A DNA stretch of 64,000 nucleotides. Origin: Rhizopus sp. PT2906 (lineage: Eukaryota; Mucoromycota; Mucoromycetes; Mucorales; Rhizopodaceae). Shown here one piece after another: positions 12,759 through 24,489 of this stretch. How positions within the stretch are numbered: the first letter of the stretch is position 1; each line of letters begins with the position of its first letter. Location: assembly GCA_025529335.1 (NCBI GenBank), contig JAMYHX010000181.1, positions 1 through 64,000 on the forward strand, given 5' to 3'. A program made the position numbers and the translations under genes. Under the pieces are notes generated by a model, which saw only the letters and a program-made list of their open reading frames with translations, did no database searches and was not told the DNA's origin.

Positions 12759-13922
12759 TTATATGAGCCATCTTGTATAAAAAACGGCTGAAAGACAATA
12801 ATGTTTTATAGTGGACGATAGTGGTTCAACAGGGCGAGAAAGAACAGTGACAGGTGCTTCGTAACTACTGTCGAGAGGGATAGGTCGACGACGTTTGGAG
12901 GCTGTCTGATTGGGATTTGTAATCTTAGGACAGTTACGAGCGATGTGACCACGGCTATTACATACGAAGCAAGTACGCGTTTCAGTCGGAAGTGAAGGGC
13001 AATCCTTCCTAATGTAGCCCATAGCCTTACAATAAATGCGATGTTTGTCCATTTTGGACCACGTACCCAAACAGGAGTGGTCACCATCAAGAGGTATCTT
13101 ATATGCCAAAGGATCAAACTTAATTTCAGAGCTAGGCGGTCTTTCCAGGTAAATGCACCCATTACCGGAAAACCAGCGTTGGGTCCAATCATCAAGATAA
13201 ATAACTCTCTAACTATACCGTACCAGGCGAGGTTATTCAATAGCTTATCTCTTAACTGCTCAATAGGCATAATAGTAATCTTAGTTAAATTTACTCTAAG
13301 AAGTGCACGGTCCGGGTGTACAGCAGGTGAGGCAGTAAAAACCTGATTTCTACGACCAGGGGGGTCGCTACAGCTTCTTTGCAGTGTTTAGCAGAAATGA
13401 GGATGACTTCGATGACTGTGCCTTGGACATATGCATGGGTAGTAAAGCCTAATTCTACACCGAAAGGAAACTTTTCGCTGAGGGCGATGCTGAAAGGAAC
13501 TTTGAGATTCTTGAGACAGTGTGGAATGCGATAAAACACAAAGTGATCAGTGGTGCCCGTTCGATGAATTGAATAAGTCGACGGGTTTGTTTCATTGATA
13601 GAGTCAAAGAATCGATACAAAGAAATTTCCTTTCGAACAGTAGAGATCCCTTTGGGAGATGCCTTGGTTGTTAATGGAAGTGAAGCGATCGCGGCATAGG
13701 TACGAGTTGCGGTTGGTTGTTGAGGGTTGACAATATCAGTATCTGTGTGGGAAGTTCTGAAGGGACGCTTGAATTAATATTGGGTGATATAGGTGCAATG
13801 TCTGGTGGCATTGACCCAAAAGTATCGGGAAGTGAAAGAACCATGGGGAATAAAGAAAAACGCGGAAGCATCAAGAATACTGATTTTTGCTTGCCAATTG
13901 TCATATTCGATATGTCTGACAT
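12759..13922 (-). pseudogene. Degenerate Gag-like ORF1 of a non-LTR retrotransposon
   Basis: Reading the minus strand from 13922 gives several overlapping fragments in different frames, so at least two or three frameshifts are present. The C-terminal part (13109-12759) carries zinc-knuckle sequence: one intact CCHC unit CFVCNSRGHIARNC, preceded by a decayed one (YCKAMGYIRKDC, which keeps only part of the spacing). Upstream fragments show the basic, aromatic-rich character of an ORF1 RNA-binding domain, for example a W-Y-G segment around 13230. No reverse transcriptase follows, so only ORF1 survives. Assignment to an L1/Tx1-like fungal LINE rather than an LTR element rests on general ORF1 appearance. 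Confidence 0.6.
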
Positions 13923-14556
13923 TTAAACATTAGCGGCCACACCCCCAGAAACCAACTCAAGCTTTTTTGCTGTTTTTCCTTTACTCGTTTGTCTTTATTT
14001 CTTTGGATTGGCCAAGGAATCTACTGGTAGCCTCATCGATGCACAGTAGTAGGGGACGACATACTGTTCTTCGCCCTGAGTGAAAGTGGTTTGGTCGTAT
14101 GGCTTTCCATTTTGGCGTCATATTGATCAATTATGAGTAGCGTCGTGCCAAGATGCTTTTTCTTTCTCCCAAGTCGCTTGCGTGTCTGCCATTGGTATCG
14201 GACAACATTTCAAGCTTACGAAAGAGAATATATTGTTGAGTGCTATGACTTATACAATGCAGGTTCCATGAGCCGTTCAAATGATGCATTTCAGCACAAT
14301 TACTGTCTGAACACTCTAGATAGATCACTTTTGTCAGCAGATATCTACACCATCTGCTCTCCGCTCGCCACTCGTCGTAAAACGTTGTCCTTCTTTCATA
14401 TATTCTTTCCATTTTGAATAGCAAACGATAGTCTGCTTTTTTAACGTACCGATTTGGAATTAACATACAATAAAAAAAATTCATATTACTTATCTATTTG
14501 CTACTTATCTAATTATCATCGTTTGATTATTGGCGTGATGAGGTCGTCAGTGACCA

Positions 14557-15664
14557 TTACATGGGCACTTTGTTTCGCCATTTATCCCAGCAATTGAAGG
14601 AATGCGAAACGAAGCCTTTGAAGTGAGTTTTCTCCACGCTTTTGCATGCTTCTGTAATTCTTTTTGATAATGTGTCTTCTTGTAAAAACCTATGGCGCTT
14701 AACCTTGCTATTTGCTACTACCCAAAACTGTTCTATTGGGTAAAGCTCCGGAGAGTAAGTAGAAAGATACACACATCTATATCCTCGATACTCAATATAC
14801 CTCTCTATGTTTTCATGTGTATGAATGGGGATACTATCCATAATTATATAATGACCTTTCATATGCGGATACTTGTTCATTTCATTTAGAGTCGTTTTTA
14901 AAAAACTGATATAGTGACCTGTTACAGTTCCTAAGCTTATGTATACATCAGTCTTTCTCTTCTTTGTGGGTCTTGGCTTTTTTACGCCAACTGTAATCAA
15001 ACCTGCAGCTGATATAGCGCCCAATATAGACGTTGTGTTCGCTCTTGTTGTTGGCCTAGTAACAATAGAACGAGTTCCTTTTTTAGACCAAGCCCTTGAA
15101 CGCTTCATATTTATATCAAAAGCAGACTCGTCGAGAAATACGTAATTCGTCAAGGATTTCATGTCTTTATTTTTCCATTTACATACCCAATCGTACCACT
15201 CTATAACCTTTGTTGGACTGTTTCTTTTGATAGAATGGAAATCTGCTTTTTTCAACGAAAGGTTGCATTCGCTTCTCATGAAATTGTAAACAGTGCTACG
15301 TGACACTTTAAGATCATTGAAACGCTTCAATAAATGCTCAACTACTTCAACAACAGATATAGAGGGGTTAGCATTAGTGAAGTTAACAACAGCCATTTTA
15401 TGCTCTTCGGTCAATATACACTTGCGACAGACCGGTTTACAATTGTCAAAAATACTATCAGGGCATATATTATACTGCTTAACCCACCTGCGCAGTTCGA
15501 ATGTAAATGCCCAGTTGCTTCGCTGCAGCTGATGCACTCATACACTTTTCAATCTTCAGATCGAAAAATCTAGCATTATCCTGAACGGTATAGCGCGCAT
15601 ACTCACGCTTTACATTTGCCTCTTTCATATGAATGCCTTCATCTTTTGGCTTTTCTATCAGCAT
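14557..15664 (-). pseudogene. Tc1/mariner (IS630)-type DDE transposase, frameshifted (right arm)
   Basis: Copy of the left-arm transposase on the opposite strand, with identical translated frames including the DD34E catalytic residues and the identical indel that separates the N-terminal HTH part (15664-15479) from the catalytic part (15537-14557). A shared inactivating lesion means the arm was copied after the gene was already broken, or that gene conversion homogenised the arms. Confidence 0.85.
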
Positions 15665-15845
15665 TGGACAAGCCGAGGAAGATTCACTAGACGCCGCGCA
15701 TTTTAAGTATTCAGTGTGAGTCGCAATCGTCTCAACAATAAATTCATTCTGATAAACGATATACTCTATCGACTCAGGGCCACCATTTATATTCTTTCGA
15801 ATGTCCAGAGATTTGTGCGATATTCATTTTTCAGCGACATGGTTT

Positions 15846-16142
15846 CTAAAAATACGACGTCCATTGATCTTTTTCATTGTTTTTTGCTTCAGCAACCGGC
15901 TTTTTTGCAGCACAATACTCTTGACCGTGTTTACAGATGAGATAAACCATTCTTTTGTTAGATCTCAAAGTGGCCAGGACAATACTATGTTCTTTTCCGA
16001 ACTCTTTGGCAACTGCCTCAAGTTCATCAATAGAAGAGAACTGAGCACCAATCGCGAATTTTTCAATGAAAGCATGCTCAATAGAAGTAGCAACTTCATC
16101 ATCTTGATTCAAAGTATCTTTGGCAAAGTTAAGTTGGGGCAC
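15846..16142 (-). pseudogene. FAR1-type MULE N-terminal fragment (right arm)
   Basis: Identical in translation to 7197-7493. It starts about 100 nt inside the GTGTAC-type terminus at 16245-16270 and reads away from it. The neighbouring WRKY/GCM-type MULE reads from the other side of the same terminus, so two MULE 5' ends sit head to head. Confidence 0.55.
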
Positions 16143-16355
16143 AGTGAATAAACGCGAAAAAAAAGGCTTGGTGTAATGATATAACTTTAACGAAGATAAA
16201 GTTCAGGAACACTGCGTATTTATTTTACTCCATGTTTGAAGCGTGTACATTTTTATATTTTTTGGTGTACCTTTTTAAACCACCAATAAAATGCATTTTT
16301 TTTTTTTTTTCAAAGCAACTTTACAGTGTATTTTAATCAACAAAAATGAAACAAT

Positions 16356-18294
16356 ATGAACCCCATTACCCACTTTATCGCCCAGTTTCCTGACGGCGAT
16401 GTAACAGAAGAGTCTGTAGCTCTTTACAGTGAAGAAGAGGGCGAATATGTTGGCGTTAACCTTGACATTGGGCAGTGCTTAGAAAAAACATACAGCAAAG
16501 AACGTAAAAAGGGCAAGCATACTCGTGTTATCCGTAAAAATTGTCTTGGATTTGTATACTGTTACATCCCTGAATGCACCTTTTATGAAATCGATCGCAG
16601 ACCTTACGCTCTTAAGAAGGATATTGAGAAGCAACAATGTGTTATTTGCGATTCCAAGTTAGAAAGAAGGCTCTGCACAGTTACGGTCAACTTTAAGTTC
16701 GGTGACGGAAAGTGTAAGATGGTGCACAACGGAAAGCATAGCCGCAGCACATACTTGCCTAAGCATCTGACAGTTGCAGAAAAGTGTCGCCTTGATGAGA
16801 AAGTTGATGAAGATATCCACGTCAAACCCAGCAACAGCCTTGCTAGAGTTTCATCCAGAACTGGGGAAGTTGTCCCAGCTATATACAACTCTGTAAGTAA
16901 GATCTTGATCAACAAGGACCGTGCAAAAAAACGAATTGAACAATGCCAAGTAGAGGATGGATGTTTCTTCTCACACCAGTCTTCTTGGAGAATTCGAAGA
17001 GATTGAGAACGAATATGAAGGCTTTATTTCGTCTGCGGAAGCTGCAAAACAAGCTTTCTGTATCATATTTTGCTCTCCTGAGATGAAGAAGTTTGAGTTG
17101 CCATTTAGCTCTCAACCCATCGTCACCGATGTCACTTACAAGGCTGTTAAGGACAACTACTATCTCTGCTCCAGCATAATATATGTCACACATTTGAAGA
17201 AGCGCCTTGTAATCTTCCAAGCTACCATCGGTGACCTTGAATGGACATTTTTCAAAAAGTACTTTGGCGCGTTCTTTCAGTACTTTGGTATATCCAGAAA
17301 ATATTTCCTTGGTGTGGTTATGGATTTTTCTGCTGCCCAAAGAAAGGGGTTTTTGGAAGCCTATAGATGCACGTTTTCAAATAGCAGTGGTAATGAGGAT
17401 ATTGAAGATGAAATGGCCTATGTAAAAGACTGTTATATGCATTGGATGCAGTTAGTTCAAAGAATAGCTTCTAATTACGCTGTTATTCCTCAAGGGTTTC
17501 AAGCAGAGTTTACAAAGCTTGTATATGTGTTACGAATGACAGCCATAAGGGAAGAATTCTATAGGATCGTTCTATCTCTCCGTATCAAGCTTCCCAACTG
17601 TAAGGGCTGGTTGAGGTGGTGGTTGCAGTCTTCTAATTCAAGTATGATATTCCTTTTTGGTAATCTTCAGCATCACGGTCTATTCAATCACAAAACTAGA
17701 ACTTCCAACGCTGTTGAATCTTACCACAGTGCTTTGTACACCGTGATTGTCAAAGAACAGCCGCTTGCTTCTTCCTTGAGATACTTGCTACAGTATGCAA
17801 AGAAAGACGGCCAGAGCTTGAGTGCATTTTTTACTGATGAAATTCAACCTTGTTACGGTCAAAACAAAAGACAAAGAAAACAAAGAAAGATTATCGACTT
17901 TTACAGGATGAGCAACAGCAGAGCTCCCGACAGCAACAAAGAAATTTTTGGTAAACAAAAGCCCGCAGGTGAACATGCTGATAAAGCTACTACAGCTTCA
18001 AAAAAGAGAAAGCTTCCTGAGGTTACTGATACTGATGATGAGAAAGACGGTTTTGAGCTTGGAACTCATAACTTCTTGAAACAGTTGATTGAGGAACAGT
18101 TGTCTGTAGAAGAAGTTCCAGACTTCAGTATGAACGACTTGAATGCCATTGAAGATTTATTTTTTCAGTTAAGAGAAACTGATTTGCTTAGAGAATTTGT
18201 AACAGAAGATAAGTTAAAGAAATTCATCAGAAATACTTCAAGAACTCAAGCAATGAAAGAAAATAAAAGCAAAATGATTACTCTGAGCTGTTAG
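16356..18294 (+). pseudogene. MULE transposase with WRKY/GCM-like zinc finger, frameshifted
   Basis: The first frame (16356-17006, ATG start) has a Cys-rich domain with C-x6-C (CYIPECTFYE), then C-x2-C (QCVICDS) and H-x-G-x-H (HNGKHSRS), like the WRKY-GCM1/FLYWCH DNA-binding fingers of MULE transposases. The second frame (16957-18294) has the catalytic RNase-H fold of MULE type, numbered from 16957: Asp58 in IVTDVTYK, Asp123 in VVMDFSAAQRKGF, the C-x2-H insertion Cys159/His162 in KDCYMHW, and Glu254 in TSNAVESYH. The two frames overlap by about 50 nt in different phases, so a frameshift lies near 16960-17000. A second shift near 18270 joins this frame to the peptidase part. The C-terminal region is acidic and basic with a KKRK-type nuclear signal. 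Confidence 0.8.
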
Positions 18295-18299
18295 AAGAG

Positions 18300-19322
18300 T
18301 TGCCAGAAGAAATCAAGGACCTTTTGATTAAAGACACTGACCATGAAGCTGATGAAGCTGTCAACAAAGAATATGATGAAGGTAATGATAGCGAAATCAC
18401 CATTGACCTTACAGAAAGAACGCCAGAGTAGCATGCTGCCAACATTCATCAATACAACAAGACATTACGCCCAAACACAGCCAACTCTTGTTATATCGAT
18501 GCCATCTTTGCGCTGTTATGGCATTCTGTAATGCCTCATTTTGAAGAAGTAATGCTGAGCAACTTCGATCCTCACAACAGATTCGATTCTATTTTAAAGA
18601 CAACATACAAATGGCATAGATTGAATACTGACGATGGTCGTAACCGCGCTTCTTATTCGATGAGAAAGTTTGTATGGGAAAACAAGATCAGCAATAGAGG
18701 TGAAGGTTTTTGGGAAGATTGCAATGAAGTTTTGGAAACATTCCTGAATAATCTGTCGCCTTCAGCAAGATCCTTCTGTAATACTGGGCAGTTTTATGCA
18801 TATAAACTCTGTTCAAGAAACCAAAGCCATTCCGGGTATAAATCAAGCAACATACCATGCTTACACTACAACTATTCACTGATGCAAGCTCTACTTAAAT
18901 CAAAAGAATCACAGTGCATGGATTGTACCCGTGAACTAGGCGAAGACTCAGCTGAAGTGCCTGGCATCACCACAAGACATAACTTGATAGAAACAGAAAA
19001 ACTGCCTCTTTTCCTTTTTGTTTCTGACTTGACCAACATTGCTCCAACAGCTATTAAAAAGATTCCACAGCAATTTCTGTACATCGTTGAAATAGCAGAG
19101 ACAAAGTACATCCTGCACGGCAAAGTTTACTCAACTGAGCCCTCAGGTGTACATTTTTACACAGTCTCTAAGATATCATTCAACAGTACTACCTTCTTGG
19201 CGAATCTTGACAATTTGAGTGACAACAACTTACAAGTGCTGGATATAAAGGAAACCAACTTTAGAAATTACCTCGAAAATCCAGTGAACACTGTAATAGC
19301 TTGTTATAAAAAAAGCAATTAA
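18300..19322 (+). pseudogene. USP (peptidase C19)-like cysteine protease domain within the MULE
   Basis: In the frame of codons starting at 18300 the sequence runs from an acidic linker through one TAG (18429) into RPNTANSCYIDAIFALLWHS. This matches the Cys box of ubiquitin-specific proteases (N-S/T-C-Y-x-D/N-x), with the candidate nucleophile Cys at 18489-18491. A C-x2-C zinc-ribbon-like unit (SQCMDC) lies in the middle. The candidate His box is SGVHFYTVSK (His at 19152-19154). Length from Cys to His is about 220 residues, short for a USP but close to compact C19 domains. The frame continues that of the transposase after a single indel, so the intact ancestor probably made one fused protein. 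Catalytic identity is inferred from two motifs only. Confidence 0.6.
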
Positions 19323-19378
19323 AATATAGAATAAAAAAATAGAAAGGATTGAAAAGTACACTAAAAAATTATGCAAAA

Positions 19379-19685
19379 AAGTACACTAAGAACTTAAAGG
19401 TTACATTATGGCATTCTTTAAGTATAGCATCGCATATAAGAATATTCGAAAGCAACCAAAGTTAAGTAATGTTAGTCACTAATATGTACACCTATAGTCT
19501 TTGTTTTTGTAGCATTTTTTTTATTGAGATGTCACTAATTAAGAGTGAATGCATCTAACATTTCTTATTAGTACTTCAGCAAAAAAAAAAGCTATAAGCT
19601 TCTGAAAAGCAGTCCTGGTCAAAATGTATACCAAAATCATCCGCACTCCTATTTTTATATTTCTCTTTTTTTTCTATTCCATAAC
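19379..19685. other. Spacer between the MULE and SART1
   Basis: AT-rich sequence with no gene. It should hold the SART1 promoter; a T-rich tract lies at about 19640-19680 just before the start codon. Confidence 0.4.
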
Positions 19686-21964
19686 ATGGCCGATTCTATT
19701 TCAATTGAAGAAACAAAGTAAATAAATTGGACAATATCTTTAATAAAAGTTTCAACTAACATTTAAACTATAGTGCTTTGCGTGCAAAATTGGGACTTCC
19801 TCCTTTAGCTGTTGAGGAATCTGACGAAGAAACAATTGATCCTGAAAGAGAAGCTTATGAAAACTACCAAAGACAAAAGGAAGATCAAGAAAGAGCCAAA
19901 CGTGAAGAAGAGGCTAAGAAAAAGTCTGAAAGGTAAGAGAAAATAGTATGCTGGAGCATAAGTTTTAATCGCTTTATCAGATCGGAAAATCGTAAAAGAA
20001 GCTTGGCAAAGCTTCAAGGTAAAGGCCTAGGTGAAGCAAGCGATGATGAGGATGACAGTGCACTTAATTGGGTTAAAAAAAGTAGAACGAGAGAAAGAGA
20101 GTTAGCAGAGAAACGAGCTCGTGAGATTGAAGAAATGGACAACACATTCCAATCTGCCAATTATGACGCCTCGCATCTCAGTGGTCTCAAAGTCAGTCAT
20201 TCTATAGCTGAATTCCAGGAAGGTAGTGAGACCATCTTGACATTAAAAGATCGAAGTATTCTGGAGGAAGAAGAAGATGAAGCTGATGAGTTAACAAACG
20301 TTAATATTGAAGACAAGGAGCGTGTAAAGAAAAATCTTGAAGCTAAAAAACAAAAACCTGGATATAATCCATATGATGACGATCAATTTAATGGAAGCAA
20401 AAAAAGTATCTTACCACAATATGAAGAAGAGGAACAAAACGAAGGATTTGTCATTGGAAACTCTGGAGTGATAACATCCAAGGACAGCGACTCAAAGGAG
20501 GACCAACAAAAGATTTCCCAAAAACTAAAAGAACAGACATTAAATTATGAAAAAATGCAAGAAATAAAGGATTATTACACTCAAGAAGAAATGGAGGCAA
20601 CCTTTAAAAAGCCCAAGTCTAAGAAGAAGAAGAAGATGAGAAGAAAGAATAATGATGACGCTGAGGATGTGAGTGCTGCCACTTCCCAAACCACTAGTGA
20701 TAATACTCCACCTGTAAATCAATCGACAACTTCCAGAGTACGTACTCAGGATCCTGATGCTAACTTTGTGGATGATGATGATCTTCAAGAGGCCTTAGCT
20801 CGAGCAAGGCGAGTGGCCAATAAGCAGAAAAATAAATTGCTCAAGAAGATGACACCTGAAGAAATTGCAAAGCAAATCCGAGAGCAAGAGGCTAATGAAA
20901 TGAAGACTGAAGAAAATGACGAAGGTGGGCTTGTCTTGTCTGAGACCTCAGAATTTGTCAGCTCAATTGGTGCAAATATCCCATCATTTGCTGAAGATAA
21001 GCCAGTCAAGAAAGAACCTGAACCCCCAGTTATTAAAGAAGAGCCAATAGATGAGGATATAAGCGTCACATATATTAAACCCGAGCCAGCTGATGAAGAT
21101 ATGCATGAAGCCAATGAAGTTGAAGATGAACCTATGGAAGAAATTAAAGAGGAATCACCAGTGAACATCAAAGAGGAGCCTAAATACGAAGAAATTAAAG
21201 AAGAGCCCATTATTGAAGAGCCCTTGGTGAGTGGTGGTCTTGCTGCTACGCTAGAGTTACTCACTCAGAAAGGTAAAGTAATACTTATGATATGTAAAAC
21301 GGCAATTAAAATATTATTACCATAGGAATGATTGCAAAGCCTAACGAAGAGCAACTTAAGCGTGATAGAATAGCTGCAGAACAAATTCGATGGCAAAATG
21401 AACAACGAAAGAAAGAACACCGTCGTATGCTTGAAGAACAAAAGGAGAAAGAACGACGCCGAGATCATGGCCGTGATAGAGATTATAATCGTGACAGGAT
21501 GAGAGAAATGGAACGTGAAAGAGAAAGAGAACGTGAACGAGAGGAAGCCAAGAGGCTCAAGGAGTTTGAATTGGCTATGCAGAATTATAAACCTGAAGTA
21601 CACTTGGAATACACCGATAACAAAGGACGTGTTTTGAAAACAGCAGAGGTAAGGAAAAAATCATGACTGATTTTGCAAAAATATAACACATTATTTGTAG
21701 GCTTTCAGGTTTATGTCACATCAATTCCACGGCAAGACCTCAGGCAAAACAAAGACAGAAAAGAGAATGAGAAAGATTGAAGAAGAGCACCGATTGAATA
21801 TGATGAGTAGCACAGATACGCCACTTAATTTGGCCACTGCTTTACTTGAAAGACAGAAACGCACGGGCAGCGCACATGTTGTTTTAAGCGTGGGTAATCG
21901 CGGTGTTGTTCCCTCTACAACACCATTAACTAGTGAAAAGCAAAAACCTGCAAAGAAACAATAA
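19686..21964 (+). CDS. SART1: U4/U6.U5 tri-snRNP protein SART1/Snu66
   Basis: SART1 (yeast Snu66) is a tri-snRNP component needed for spliceosome activation. Five exons give 689 residues: 19686-19717, 19774-19932, 19981-21272, 21326-21648 and 21701-21964, all with GT-AG introns and consistent phases. The N-terminus reads MADSISIEETNALRAKLGLP, the conserved SART1 start. Next come a long charged coiled-coil region (DWVKK-type motif as LNWVKKSR near 20065), an acidic middle with repeated K-E-E-P units, the conserved GGLAATLELLTQKGMI segment across the exon 3/4 junction, an Arg/Glu-rich helix, and the terminal MSHQFHGKTSGKTKTEKR block with the final helix of the family. The first exon encodes only about 10 residues. 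Confidence 0.93.
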
Positions 21965-22244
21965 ATAACTAGCATCATTGCTTTAGCATTTAAAAAAACA
22001 GTTTGTGTATGATTTAGTTTTACTGCAAGTATTGTAAGTAGCTGCTTTGAAATGATTCAAAGATGAAACTATTAAGCATAAGAAGTCAATATTGCAAAGA
22101 CTAATAGGCTGATTAAGGCAATGTTTTATTAATTATGTGAAAAGAATTGTTATCCAAAAAGTAATTTTGGTGGGAAGGACTGTGGCATATGTTTTGAAAA
22201 TACAATATAAAGGAAAGGAGAGGAATAGTTGGCAGGAGTAAGAA

Positions 22245-24005
22245 TTAATGCTTTCGAGATGCATGGCTGATAGTCTTGATTACTTTTTCCAAAGATTCAT
22301 ACCACATTTTTTGTTCTTCTGCGGTACGAGTTCTGAGAATATGAAGGCGTCTAACCGGGCCAGATGCTACTTGTGGAGGTATGGTAGCGCCTGAGAAGTA
22401 CATGGGAGCAACTGCCTCGGCATTTATTTCCGTAGTAACCAGTTCAAAGCCAAAGGCCTCAGTTCCTGGTAAAGAAGTGCTGTCGGTAGATTTTTTCCCA
22501 ATTTTAAATAAAGACGACTTCTTTGTTTCACACATCTTTGTTACTAATGCAGGTGACAGATACTTTAATTCTGCTCCACGAAGGTTAAGACTTCCCTTGT
22601 AAACCAGCTTACGAGGGGCGTCCTTCTTGTCTTTTTGTTTTCTGCAAAAGATTAAATGGTCGGAATAAAGATAGTAAGTTCTCACGTCAGAAGTTGCCGT
22701 AACATCATCAACATCAACTTTGATCAAATCAGCGAAAAGGATCAACCTTCGGTTCAGAGTGACATTGACGGGGCAACCTTGAACAGTTCGATAGACTTCA
22801 AGTACCATCAAGTGAGACTGACAGCTTTTTTTTCTATTATAAAGAGTTACACAATCAGAGTGACCGAGCCAGGTAACACGCCTTACCTCTCAGACCATTC
22901 TTTATCCAAAGACCGAAAATTGTCAGTGAGCTGGCAAAGGAAGGTGAAGTCTGGGGTTGAAGGATCGCTATAATGCTTCAACTGGTGAACTGCTTTTGCA
23001 TAATATGATGTACGAGTTAATGGTATTTGGAGGTAGTGCATTAAATCGGCAATTTTTAATGATGACTGTCTTTGTTTGTTCTCATTCATTTTAGTCTAGA
23101 TGGCAGTCTAATATTAATTACTGTAACACATACTGCATATATCCATATGTATACCTGCCTCGATAAATTTCGCAAAGGAAGGTAGTCTATAAAGAATATC
23201 TAGTGTCATAACAAACTCTGGATGTTGATTAAAGAAAGTGTTGTATGTAGCAAGGTCTTTGTACTAGATAAAGATTGATTAGATTTGTGATATTTTTGGT
23301 AATATTTAAGCTTTACAAAATTATTAAAGACATCAGATATCAATTGAGTTGGACCCCAAATTTTAAACCTATTGTGTGTATAGTGATATGTTAATAACAG
23401 TTTAAAAAACCCAAAAGATCATAACAATACCTTTCGTTCAGTTCCTTTAAAAAGTTTGAATGTAAAGTAGATAAATGATGGAAAGTTTCAAATAGCGTGT
23501 CTAATGTCTTCCTTGCTGGAGTTGATTTCATTTTTGCATTAACTTCCTTGTCTTCACTTGTATCTAACCAATCCCGTATGCTAGTGGCGTATATTTCTTG
23601 AAAATCATAAAACTCATTTACATAGTTGGTCTCTGATTGAATGATTTGACTTATTATTTGTTGTTTATATGCTACATATCTTGCTACATCAAGTACTTGT
23701 TTATCTGTATATTGATTAGAAAAAGCATCTCTCTATATTATTGTTCTTATACCATTCAAGCCAGTATCATTCTCGTACTCTTCTGAAAGTATATCATACA
23801 CATTATCAATAATTGAAAGGTCTTCTACAAGTTGATTGTAATGCTTTGGATTATCTGTTAAAAATGACAGGTTATAAGGGTCTGATATAATGGACCCTGT
23901 CGATGACGCTGTGCTGATGGAACATGGTCTGCTTATACTTGAGTTGTGTGATGAATAATTATATAATGACGTGGGCTGGTTTCCCTTTTGATTGAATTCC
24001 ATCAT
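22245..24005 (-). CDS. Rho guanine-nucleotide exchange factor (DH-PH)
   Basis: The protein activates a Rho-type GTPase by catalysing GDP release, probably at the plasma membrane. The N-terminal exon (24005-23754) is Ser/Asn-rich. An intron at about 23753-23708 (donor GTATAA, branch-like TCTAATC) joins it to a DH domain that starts IISQIIQSETNYVNEF. The DH domain continues over several exons (one reads FKIWGPTQLISDVFNNF, another LPSFAKFIE, another PLTRTSYYAKAVHQLKHYSD). The PH domain follows (about 22810-22245): RRLILFADLIKVD, LYSDHLIFCRK, and a final helix EEQKMWYESLEKVI. There is no CNH domain after the PH, unlike yeast Rom2. One internal junction (about 23150) fits only a GC-AG intron or has an error (see findings). 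Substrate GTPase cannot be told. Confidence 0.82.
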
Positions 24006-24489
24006 TTACATAAAAAAAGGATCGGAAAGAAAGGCTGGAAAGAAAGTACCTGATAAAGGTGCAGGTGCGAATTTATTGTAAAAATTTTATACAACACTCT
24101 AGTAGGACAAATTTTCCTTTTTTAGGTTAAATGTCGTGTGAGCAAGTAATCGATTCAAACCAATAAAAAAGCCAGCAATAATAGTCAGATGTCAACTAAA
24201 ATTACGAACATCAGCGATCTTGGCTGACGATCGTGTTCATCCAAAGGTATAATTTAACAAGTAAATGAAATATTTAACTTGAAAGAATGTCTGTAGAAAC
24301 TATGCTCGTAACTATGGCAATTGTGGTCACAACAACAGCTGCTATGGTCACTGTAGTCATTGTTGAGCTGCCAAGTGATAAGAATAGCTGTGGTAAAAAG
24401 TAATGGTCAGATTGTTGCACCAGTGCGTGTCACAAAAAGAGTATATCTTATCGCACAATATACAACCGTTCCACTGTCAACTCAAGGAT
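24006..24489. other. RhoGEF upstream region, no gene seen
   Basis: AT-rich spacer that should contain the RhoGEF promoter. A short run of CAAC/CTGT-type repeats around 24310-24370 encodes nothing recognisable. Confidence 0.4.

Larger units (their letters stand above)
14328..16270. repeat. Right arm of the 1.94-kb inverted repeat
   Basis: Reverse complement of 7069-9011, equal in length and apparently near-identical in sequence (see the left-arm entry). Its outer end at 16270 is the GTGTAC motif that opens the following MULE. A minus-strand frame (14484-14131) runs across the inner border into unique sequence, so that frame is not conserved between arms past the border. Confidence 0.9.
16243..19378 (+). 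mobile_element. Mutator-like element (MULE) with transposase and USP-like peptidase
   Basis: The element is bounded on the left by two GTGTAC motifs 22 bp apart (16245 and 16265) followed by a T-rich tract. On the right, in inverted orientation, it has two GTGTAC motifs 25 bp apart (about 19338-19370). These pairs form imperfect terminal inverted repeats of about 40 bp. Inside are a zinc-binding DNA-binding domain, a MULE DDE transposase and a cysteine-peptidase-like frame, all on the plus strand. Exact ends and target duplication could not be fixed: the left terminus is fused to the inverted-repeat arm. The frames carry two shifts and one stop, so the copy is probably inactive. Confidence 0.7.

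Noticed and set aside
14131..14484. Minus-strand frame across the inner border of the right arm
   Set aside because: It diverges from the left-arm frame exactly at the repeat border and shows no domain, so it is probably a chance frame.
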